DNA of 27,844 bases. Origin: Bacillota bacterium (GTDB lineage: Bacteria > Bacillota > Clostridia > Christensenellales > Aristaeellaceae). Every line of letters begins with the position of its first letter. The stretch's first letter is position 1. Shown here in pieces: positions 6,754 through 13,242 of this stretch. The notes under the pieces were generated by a model. It was not told the DNA's origin, made no database searches, and worked only from the letters and a program-made list of their open reading frames with translations. The position numbers were made by a program, and so were the translations under genes. Location: positions 1 through 27,844 of the forward strand of contig JAEZLW010000125.1 of the NCBI GenBank assembly GCA_023415145.1. The letters are read 5' to 3'.

Positions 6754-8454
6754 ATGCAAACTGCAGATATGAAAAAATGGTGGCAAGACAGCAGGTTTGG
6801 CATGTTTGTTCACTGGGGCCTATATAGCCTAAATGCCAAAGGCGAATGGGTCATGTATAACGAGCGCATTCCGGTCAAGGAATATGAAAAGCTGGCGGAT
6901 CATTTTAACCCCGTAGACTTTGATGCGGAAAAATGGGTTGTTCTGGCAAAGAACACAGGAATGAAGTATATCGTTTTTACATCGAAGCATCACGACGGGT
7001 TCTCCATGTTCAAAACGAATGTAGATTCCTATAACGTTGTGGATGGCACACCGTTTAAGCGTGATGTAGTCAAGGAGCTTGCAGAAGCTTGTGAAAAGCA
7101 CGGCATCAAGTTGTGCTTGTACTACAGTCATGTGCGGGAATGGCGTCATCCTCATGCGCAAAGCCTGGAGATGCATGCCCCCAACCGCTACGGCAATTAT
7201 GGTAACTATTGGGATTATCCGGACGAATGCAAGAAAAATCTTCAAACATACATTGATGAATTTGATAAGCCTCAGTTAAGAGAATTGCTGACCCAGTATG
7301 GGCCCATTGGCATCATCTGGTTCGATACTGCTTCATTGATTCGGCCCGATCAGGCGCAGGAGCTGGTTGATCTGGTCAAAAGCATACAGCCGGAATGTCT
7401 GGTGAATAGCAGGGTCGGTGATCATTCGAGTTTTGATTATTACAGCCTGGGGGATGATGAGGTACCCGATTTCAATACCGGTGTTGATTTTGAAACGCCG
7501 ATGACGATCTGCGATCTTTGGGGATATAACACCATGCCCGGCAACAGGTATCGCGACGTAAAAGAAATGATACATCAACTGATTGATATCGTCAGCCTGG
7601 GAGGCAACTATCTGCTGAATGTCGGGCCTGACCCAATGGGCGTGATCCCGCCAGAAGCCCAGGATAGGCTTCGCGGCATCGGTAAGTGGATGGCGGTGAA
7701 TAGTGAGGCGGTGTATGAAACCAAAGCTTCTCCATTCCCCGCAAAGCCTTCCTGGGGTAGGATCACAGCAAAAAAAGACGCACTATATCTCCATATATAT
7801 GATTGGAAGGATACCATTACATTGAAAGGCGTAAAAAGCAGGGTGAAATCGGTACACCTGCTTCTAGACCCCGACAGAAAGCTTTCATGGATTCAGGAGC
7901 CCTGCGGAGCTTTGAACCATGACCGGTTGGTGATATCATTGCAGGGGGAAGTGCCGGATCAAAACGCAAGTGTGGTAAAGGTGCAGTTTGAAAACATTGT
8001 GCAGATCGAGACAAACATGATTGAAAATGATTTGGGTTCGATTGAACTGCCAGCCTGCCTGTCTGCGCTTAAAACATACGGCGGCGAGCCAAAAGCGAAA
8101 ATGAATATCACCGGTGTTGTGCAAAACTGGACTTCTACAGAGGATTGGCTTCAGTGGGAATTCCTGTGCGAGCACCCCGGTTGTTTCGAAGCGGAGGTGA
8201 CAATCAGCTCCGGTTATCATGGCGTTTGGGATTTTGGACATGAAATCGTGATGGAATGCAATGGATGTGAAAACCGCTTCACCATTGAAGACACAGGTAG
8301 ACCTACGGATCATTATCAAAAGCGTATATTCAAAGCCGGCAAAATATCCATTGGTTCTGCGGGGAAACAGTCGCTTACCATCAGGGCCATCAAGCTCGCC
8401 AGTGAGAACATGCAAGGGTTCACACTATCTCTGGTGAAATTAACGCCGAGCTAA
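6754..8454 (+). CDS. GH29 alpha-L-fucosidase, intracellular
   Basis: This 566-residue retaining glycosidase would release L-fucose from fucosylated glycans. The catalytic (beta/alpha)8 domain spans about residues 1-340 and shows RFGMFVHWGLYS, TSKHHDGFSMF, the YSHVREW stretch and IIWFD with nucleophile candidate Asp191. LGGNYLLNVGPDPMG marks the usual end of the barrel. The remaining 220 residues look like beta-sandwich, with a possible carbohydrate-binding or accessory module from about 430 on. No signal peptide or membrane segment is present, so it should act in the cytoplasm on imported oligosaccharides. Start: AGGAG at 6737-6741, rather far (12 bases) from ATG 6754. The acid/base residue varies in GH29 and I do not assign it. 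It is separated from the operon by a terminator but is very likely functionally linked. Confidence 0.93.
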   Translation: MQTADMKKWWQDSRFGMFVHWGLYSLNAKGEWVMYNERIPVKEYEKLADHFNPVDFDAEKWVVLAKNTGMKYIVFTSKHHDGFSMFKTNVDSYNVVDGTPFKRDVVKELAEACEKHGIKLCLYYSHVREWRHPHAQSLEMHAPNRYGNYGNYWDYPDECKKNLQTYIDEFDKPQLRELLTQYGPIGIIWFDTASLIRPDQAQELVDLVKSIQPECLVNSRVGDHSSFDYYSLGDDEVPDFNTGVDFETPMTICDLWGYNTMPGNRYRDVKEMIHQLIDIVSLGGNYLLNVGPDPMGVIPPEAQDRLRGIGKWMAVNSEAVYETKASPFPAKPSWGRITAKKDALYLHIYDWKDTITLKGVKSRVKSVHLLLDPDRKLSWIQEPCGALNHDRLVISLQGEVPDQNASVVKVQFENIVQIETNMIENDLGSIELPACLSALKTYGGEPKAKMNITGVVQNWTSTEDWLQWEFLCEHPGCFEAEVTISSGYHGVWDFGHEIVMECNGCENRFTIEDTGRPTDHYQKRIFKAGKISIGSAGKQSLTIRAIKLASENMQGFTLSLVKLTPS

Positions 8455-8466
8455 CAGTTTTACCAC

Positions 8467-8508
8467 AAAGCCGCTGCCAATGCTTTCGCATTGGCAGCGG
8501 CTTTGTTA
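8467..8508 (+). terminator. Rho-independent terminator after the fucosidase
   Basis: A perfect 16-bp stem (8467-8482 with 8489-8504) and a six-base loop are followed by a short T-rich tail. It also marks the border with the convergent germination pseudogene. Confidence 0.85.
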
Positions 8509-8578
8509 TGGCTCACCGGGCTTTTGCATATCTGCAAGTACGCACTGAAGTATACAGGAAAGTCCATTCAGCCGGCGA

Positions 8579-9602
8579 CTATGGATTTCTGCGGTCATAA
8601 GCAGGAACATGTTTTTGCAAAGGCGGAAGCATTTTTCTTGCCTTGGCCACAATGAAAAGCATCAGTGGTATGCCAATGCCCAGTGTAAGGGTGAACCATG
8701 GCTCAATGTGCTGCAAAAAAGTATTGAGCTCAAAGATATCCTTGCTGATGTAGGATGAAAACACATATGTCAGGCCCATTACGGCGGTTAGTAATGGAAC
8801 CTGCCGCTGGAGGCCGAAAATTTCCCGAAGCAGCCTTACTACCATATAGGCAAGCGCTGTACCAGTTCGAATTCAAATGACGTCCACAACAATATGAACA
8901 GCGACACGATCACAGTGTTGCTTGCTGCCATTGTCAAGTTTTCCACGGCGGAGTAAAATGGTAACGCGAGCTTGTTGACAATATCAGCGCCGAATGTGCC
9001 GATCGTGGTAAGCAGGATAAGCGTACTGGCTGCCGTTAAAAACGCAGCGGTTAATACGAATTTGCCTGCGGGCTTTTTATCAAACCGGATTTGGTCATTC
9101 CATACAAAAACAAAGGTGATGGTAACAAATATTGAATGTGGGCTGATGATTGAGGTGAATACCCTTGGGATATCCTGAGAGCTGACAGGTGTTATGTTGC
9201 TGAATTCGAAGCCAAAAAGCAAAAGCAAAATGATAAGAATGAACTGCAGCAGGCCGATTCCGCCTATCATTATGTTCATACGCGAAAACGTAGCCAGACC
9301 GGAGCGCAGCATCACGGCTGTAACCGTCACGGCGATAATCGTAAAGAACTGAATATTGTCTCGAACAGGTCGCTTACAGTGAGTGGCCGTACGATGTTGT
9401 CATCAATGATTTTCTTATTGGCAAGCCCGTCGACATAAGCAAGCGTTAAAACGAGCTTGGCTTGACCGCGTATCCGTATGTTGCTGAAAACCACGTCTGC
9501 ACTGGAGGAAAACAGGTCTTTCAGAGATTCGGTGCTCATTGGCAACTGCTTTAGCATATCTGTTTCTTGAGGGTGATTATCTATGTTACTTGTATCTGCC
9601 AT
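8579..9602 (-). pseudogene. Decayed spore germination operon: gerA 5' end fused to gerB 3' end, frameshifted
   Basis: Read on the minus strand, 9602 to about 9345 encodes the first 85 or so residues of a GerA-type germinant receptor subunit (SADVVFSNIRIRGQAKLVLTLAYVDG, then IVRPLTVSDLFETIF). The frame then ends at 9327. In another frame, from about 9355 to 8839, comes the middle and later part of a GerB-type permease: several hydrophobic helices, starting with FFTIIAVTVTAVMLRSG. A second frameshift near 8845-8855 separates the last helices (8845-8579, AYMVVRLLREIFGL onward). Complete GerA is about 500 and GerB about 365 residues, so roughly 1.5 kb of coding sequence has been lost at the junction. 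A GGAG ribosome binding site and a sigma-G-like promoter remain in front. Functional germinant sensing from this copy is very unlikely. Confidence 0.8.
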
Positions 9603-9630
9603 AATTATCTCCGTATTATCTTGATGATGA

Positions 9631-9661
9631 CATTATGTCAAAAACAGATGTGATGTATTCA
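9631..9661 (-). promoter_or_regulatory. Sigma-G/sigma-F-like forespore promoter of the ger remnant
   Basis: On the minus strand TGAATA (9661-9656), an 18-bp spacer and CATAATG (9637-9631) match the forespore sigma-G consensus (GHATR, then CATNHTA) with one mismatch. It lies about 30 bp before the gerA start at 9602, the expected place for a germination receptor operon. Confidence 0.6.
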
Positions 9662-9803
9662 GTTGGGATATGGGCGGTTTTCGGCGGATGTATGTGCCGG
9701 GGTTGGGCCTGCCTTGCTGGCCGAATTGGCGCCAGTGCAAGCGCTATGCATGATTTGTTCATGGCATAGCCCATTACATGAACATGCTTGCTTATAGACC
9801 CAG

Positions 9804-10436
9804 GTGTTTGGGCGGAATTTTTACGGTTGTACATATATGATTGCCGCCACCGGCCCCACGGGTCCTACCGGCCCTACGGGTCCTACCGGCCCCACGGGTC
9901 CTACCGGCTCTACGGGCGACACCGGTCCCACGGGCGACACTGGTCCAATTGTGGCAGAAGAAGGCTTTTCTGCATTCCTGGATGCCTTAACCGTTGCTGC
10001 AAACACGCAGTTGACTGGATGGAGCGTGGCATCGCCGTATTATGACAGTGCCACCTTTGATGAAGTGACTGGCAACTATACGGTACCTGCTACGGGTGTC
10101 TATTCCATTTCGGCTACCATCAATTATTCGACTACGGCCGCGATTACTGTCAACTTGGGTGCTGGCATTGATCCTGCATTCGTTGTCCGGAGGACGGCAC
10201 CTGTTGTAACCGACCTGATTACTGGCCTGTTCCCAGTTCTCAATGTTGATATCTTGCTGCTGCTGACATTGAGAACCATTCTAGGCAACGGAACCGTAAC
10301 ATTGGCTGGCGAGGTTGAACTGGACGCGGGCGATGTCATCGGTCTCTTTTATGAGGCGGACGGCTTGACGGTTTCACTGGATCTTGGCGGAGATGGCGAT
10401 CAGGGGATCGTTTGGTCCATTATCCGGCTGGCCTGA
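9804..10436 (+). CDS. Collagen-like (Gly-Pro-Thr repeat) protein with C1q/BclA-like C-terminal domain
   Basis: About ten Gly-X-Y triplets, mostly Gly-Pro-Thr, begin near residue 15. They are followed by a 160-residue beta-rich domain (YTVPATGVYSISATINY, LRTILGNGTVTLAGEVELDAGDVIGLFYEADG) like the trimerising C1q/TNF-like ends of exosporium proteins such as BclA. It should form short trimeric filaments, probably on the spore surface. The repeat is unusually short. The start is uncertain: GTG 9804 and ATG 9837 (residue 12 of the longer form) both lack a good ribosome binding site, and an in-frame TAG lies at 9795. The 5' end may therefore have been lost or remodelled next to the ger deletion. 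No signal peptide is seen. The two glycosyltransferase genes downstream make glycosylation of the repeat threonines plausible. Confidence 0.75.
   Translation: MFGRNFYGCTYMIAATGPTGPTGPTGPTGPTGPTGSTGDTGPTGDTGPIVAEEGFSAFLDALTVAANTQLTGWSVASPYYDSATFDEVTGNYTVPATGVYSISATINYSTTAAITVNLGAGIDPAFVVRRTAPVVTDLITGLFPVLNVDILLLLTLRTILGNGTVTLAGEVELDAGDVIGLFYEADGLTVSLDLGGDGDQGIVWSIIRLA
9849..9940 (+). repeat. Short in-frame tandem repeat coding for Gly-Pro-Thr triplets
   Basis: A unit of about 18 bp (ACGGGTCCTACCGGCCCC-like) occurs roughly three times with point changes, then degenerates into Ser/Asp-containing triplets. Such repeats expand and contract easily, so length may differ between strains. Confidence 0.8.
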
Positions 10437-10474
10437 TAATGATAACTGCAAAACAAGTCATTGTATAATACACG

Positions 10475-10511
10475 GCCGGGAAAGCATCCACACTGCTTTC
10501 CCGGCTTTGTT
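10475..10511 (+). terminator. Rho-independent terminator after the collagen-like gene
   Basis: GCCGGGAAAGCA (10475-10486) pairs with TGCTTTCCCGGC (10494-10505), followed by TTTGTT. Confidence 0.85.
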
Positions 10512-10592
10512 GCGAGCCGGGTGGCATACGCTTCCGCTACGACATATCATGATACTGGTAACAATGAAAATATACTGCATGGGAGTCTTTCC

Positions 10593-11678
10593 ATGAACCG
10601 ATACAGGATTTGCGTTTACGCGATTTGCAAGAATGAGGAACAGTTTGTGGACCGCTGGATGGATGCCGTAAGCGAAGCGGATTTGGTGGTGGTTTTGGAT
10701 ACGGGTTCCACCGACGCTACGGCGGATAAGCTGCGTGCGCGGGGAGCGGTGGTGTATGAGGAAACCATATCCCCCTGGCGTTTTGACACAGCAAGGAATA
10801 CTGCCATGGACCACATCCCGGAGGATTTTGATATCTGCGTTTCCAACGATCTGGATGAAGTTTTTGAGCCGGGATGGCGCAAGAAGCTGGAGGAAACATG
10901 GCAGCCCAATCATACCCGTGCCCGATATCTGTTTGTCTGGAGCCACCATCCCGACGGATCCATTGAGAAGCAATACCCTATGGAAAAGATACACCGGCGC
11001 AAGGACTTTCGCTGGGTGCATCCCGTTCATGAGATATTGCAGTATAATGGCCTGGATCCTGAAGCCATCGTATGGGTGAGCGGGCTTGTGCTCCATCATT
11101 ACCCTGATTTGTCAAAGCCCCGGGGGCAATATTTGCCCTTGTTGGAGTTGTCCGCCCAGGAAAATCCGGAGGACGACAGAACGGTCTTCTGGCTGGGCAG
11201 GGAGTATATGTACTATGGCATGCATGACAAATGCATTGCGACGCTCAAGCGTCATCTGAATCTTAAATCCGCCCAGTGGGATGTGGAGCGGAGTGCCTCC
11301 ATGCGCTTCATCTCCAAATGTTATCAGGCCATAGGGGATATGAAGCAGGCACAGGGTTGGCTGTACAAAGCCATCGCCGAGTGCCCGTATATCAGGGAGC
11401 CTTACCTTCAAATGGCCCGTCTTGGTTATACCACGGGCGACTGGCCTTTGGTGCTGTTGATGACAGAAAAGGCGCTGGCCATAACGGACAAGGCTGGCGG
11501 CTATTTAATGGAGCCGGCATCCTGGGGCTACAGCCTGTATGACCTGGCCGCCATCGCCTACTACCGGCTGGGGCTCTATCAAAAGTCCCATGAGTATGCC
11601 GTAAAGGCCGTTCAAATGGAGCCGAATGATCAGCGGCTGAAAAACAACCTTGCGCTGATTGATGAAAAACTAAAATAA
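10593..11678 (+). CDS. GT2-type (SunS-like) glycosyltransferase with C-terminal TPR repeats, copy 1
   Basis: This 361-residue protein has an N-terminal GT-A domain: ICVYAICKNEE (residues 5-15), DTGSTDAT and a D-x-D type metal/nucleotide-binding motif in NDLDEVFEPGW. The C-terminal half (about 190-361) is helical, with TPR-like repeats. The same layout is known from SunS-type peptide S-glycosyltransferases and from spore or flagellar protein glycosyltransferases. It probably transfers a sugar to a protein. The acceptor is not shown, but the collagen-like protein directly upstream is an attractive candidate. The start at 10593 follows GGGAG (10581-10585) at seven bases. An upstream in-frame extension to 10461 runs through the terminator and is rejected. 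No signal or membrane segment is visible, so action is cytoplasmic. Confidence 0.82.
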   Translation: MNRYRICVYAICKNEEQFVDRWMDAVSEADLVVVLDTGSTDATADKLRARGAVVYEETISPWRFDTARNTAMDHIPEDFDICVSNDLDEVFEPGWRKKLEETWQPNHTRARYLFVWSHHPDGSIEKQYPMEKIHRRKDFRWVHPVHEILQYNGLDPEAIVWVSGLVLHHYPDLSKPRGQYLPLLELSAQENPEDDRTVFWLGREYMYYGMHDKCIATLKRHLNLKSAQWDVERSASMRFISKCYQAIGDMKQAQGWLYKAIAECPYIREPYLQMARLGYTTGDWPLVLLMTEKALAITDKAGGYLMEPASWGYSLYDLAAIAYYRLGLYQKSHEYAVKAVQMEPNDQRLKNNLALIDEKLK

Positions 11679-11694
11679 TGCTGAGGATATGTGT

Positions 11695-12795
11695 ATGGCC
11701 GGATACAAGATTTGCGTATATGCGATTTGCAAGAATGAAGAAAAGTTCGTGGACCGGTGGATGGACTCCATGGGCGAAAGCGACCTTGTCGTGGTGACGG
11801 ATACAGGCTCTACGGATGGGACAGTGGAAAAGCTGCGTGCGCGGGGCGCCCAAGTGTATGTGGATGAGGTGAAACCATGGCGTTTTGATGTGGCGAGAAA
11901 CCTATCCCTCAAGCATGTACCCGATGATGTGGATGTTTGCGTATGCACCGATCTGGATGAGCTTTTTGAACCGGGTTGGCGGGCGCGTCTTAATGAAGCC
12001 TGGCTACCTGGTACAAAGCAGGCAAAATATCTCTACAACTGGAGCTTGAAGGCGGATGGTTCTCCGTATGTACAGATGCATTATTCCAAGGTGCATACTC
12101 CCCTGGACTTTGTATGGCGCGACCCTGTTCACGAATGGTTGAGTTACGTGGGTGAGGGGCCCAAGAATACTGTCTTTGTGGAGGGGATGGTATTGAACCA
12201 TTACCCCGATGCCACAAAATCAAGAGGTTCGTACCTGCCCTTATTGGAACTTGGGGTGGCTGAAAACCCTGACAGCGACCGACTTCGGTATTATTTGGGC
12301 AGGGAATATATGTACAAGGGCGACTGGCAAAAGTGCATTGACACTTTGAAGGAGTACTTGAAGCTGCCCAGCGCCACCTGGAACGAGGAATGCTGCGCAG
12401 CCATGCGCTGGATCGCCAAAGCCTATCACCAGATCAAAAGCACCAGGGAAGCCTATTCCTGGTATTTTAGGGCTGTAGCGGAAGCGCCTCATTTGCGTGA
12501 CCCGTATGTGGAATGCGCCAAAATGGCTTACTCCCTTTCGGACTGGCCCATGGCGTTTTTTATGGCAGAGGAGGCCCTGAAGATCAAGGAACGGTCTACG
12601 ACGTATGTCAATGCGGGCTACTCCTGGGACTATACGCCCAGCGACCTGGCATCTATTGCATCCTACCGGCTGGGCATGTATGAACGGGCATTGAGCCATG
12701 CAAAAGCGGCGCTGGAATTAAGTTCTGAGGATGAACGGCTGAAAAGCAATGTGAGGCTGATTCGGGAAAAGCTGGATTCCTTGAATATCAGGTAG
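11695..12795 (+). CDS. GT2-type (SunS-like) glycosyltransferase with C-terminal TPR repeats, copy 2
   Basis: This 366-residue paralogue of the preceding gene arose by tandem duplication. The two share ICVYAICKNEE, FVDRWMD, LVVV-DTGSTD, KLRARGA-VY, PWRFD-ARN, DLDE-FEPGW and the YLPLLEL/LGREYMY segments of the TPR half. The metal-binding motif is TDLDELF. Divergence is spread over the whole length, so the duplication is not recent and the copies may add different sugars or act on different acceptors. ATG 11695 is preferred over ATG 11689, because TGAGGA at 11682-11687 is seven bases away from the former and one from the latter. The 16-base gap to copy 1 indicates co-transcription. No clear terminator follows; only a T-run at about 12836-12844 is seen. 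Confidence 0.82.
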   Translation: MAGYKICVYAICKNEEKFVDRWMDSMGESDLVVVTDTGSTDGTVEKLRARGAQVYVDEVKPWRFDVARNLSLKHVPDDVDVCVCTDLDELFEPGWRARLNEAWLPGTKQAKYLYNWSLKADGSPYVQMHYSKVHTPLDFVWRDPVHEWLSYVGEGPKNTVFVEGMVLNHYPDATKSRGSYLPLLELGVAENPDSDRLRYYLGREYMYKGDWQKCIDTLKEYLKLPSATWNEECCAAMRWIAKAYHQIKSTREAYSWYFRAVAEAPHLRDPYVECAKMAYSLSDWPMAFFMAEEALKIKERSTTYVNAGYSWDYTPSDLASIASYRLGMYERALSHAKAALELSSEDERLKSNVRLIREKLDSLNIR

Positions 12796-12852
12796 CCTGG
12801 GGTGAATGGCCGGTCAGAATGTGTGCTACTTGCAATTTTTTTTGTTAGGGCC

Positions 12853-12881
12853 TTGACAATTAAACCACAGAATGGTAACAT
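12853..12881 (+). promoter_or_regulatory. Sigma-A promoter of the 35-codon ORF and perhaps the ABC operon
   Basis: TTGACA (12853-12858) and TAACAT (12876-12881) are separated by 17 bp. The predicted start near 12888 leaves a leader of about 60 bases before the AGGAGG ribosome binding site. Confidence 0.7.
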
Positions 12882-12946
12882 CCTTATTGCTGGTAATAAC
12901 ACAGCGCGCCCAGGAAAGTATTTTGTTGAGAGGAGGCACGCACTCA

Positions 12947-13054
12947 ATGACAGTCAGATTTGCAATTGTAAAGGCAAGCGGTAGCGGTTTTGCAAGCGGA
13001 TTGGCAAACAGAGATCGTGTCTCTGCAGCAAATAATTTCATCATGGGCGCCTAG
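12947..13054 (+). CDS. Candidate small peptide gene (35 codons), function unknown
   Basis: A perfect AGGAGG (12931-12936) lies ten bases before ATG 12947. The ORF starts MTVRFAIVK, has a Gly/Ser/Ala-rich centre (ASGSGFASG), then ANRDRVSAAN and ends FIMGA. It has no cysteine and no clear signal peptide or membrane helix, and carries a small net positive charge. I do not recognise the family. A consensus promoter before it, a long hairpin over its stop codon and a terminator at 13166-13195 suggest a short discrete transcript located just upstream of an ABC-DUF1854-ABC operon. It could be a peptide substrate or signal of those transporters, a regulatory leader peptide, or a chance ORF inside an RNA. 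A longer in-frame version from GTG 12872 would overlap the promoter and is not preferred. Confidence 0.5.
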   Translation: MTVRFAIVKASGSGFASGLANRDRVSAANNFIMGA

Positions 13055-13150
13055 TGCTAAAAGACGCGGGATGACGAAGCACTTGGTGCCAGAGTCTGAC
13101 CACGCCATGATTGTCATCGAAATAGCGGGATACCCATGATTTATGGGTAT
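13046..13150 (+). ncRNA. Structured RNA region at and after the small ORF's stop codon
   Basis: GGCGCCTAGTGCT (13046-13058) can pair with AGCACTTGGTGCC (13078-13090) through 12 of 13 positions, counting one G-U, across a 19-base loop. The 5' arm contains the small ORF's TAG. A second perfect 8-bp hairpin, ATACCCAT with ATGGGTAT, spans 13130-13150. With the terminator that follows, this looks like a folded 3' UTR or attenuator. I match it to no known riboswitch class. Confidence 0.4.
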
Positions 13151-13165
13151 TTGCAAGCTTTTTCA

Positions 13166-13195
13166 CGGCGGGGTTGAGAAAATCCCGCCGTTTTT
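13166..13195 (+). terminator. Rho-independent terminator or attenuator before the ABC operon
   Basis: CGGCGGG (13166-13172) pairs with CCCGCCG (13184-13190), followed by five T. No second promoter is obvious between it and ATG 13243, so the downstream operon may depend on read-through of this terminator. Confidence 0.75.
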
Positions 13196-13242
13196 ATGTG
13201 CAAAAATACCACCCAGGCTTACCGTATAAGGAGATAAACGCC

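Noticed and set aside
9616..9834. Minus-strand ORF of 72 codons between the ger remnant and the collagen-like gene
   Set aside because: It overlaps the sigma-G-like promoter and the start of the collagen-like gene and has no ribosome binding site or family resemblance.
9849..9940. Possible CRISPR or regulatory tandem repeat
   Set aside because: The short unit is in frame, without spacers, and codes for Gly-X-Y triplets, so it is a protein repeat.
13174..13242. Upstream extension of ABC exporter copy 1
   Set aside because: It starts inside the terminator hairpin with a non-ATG codon. AAGGAG directly precedes ATG 13243.
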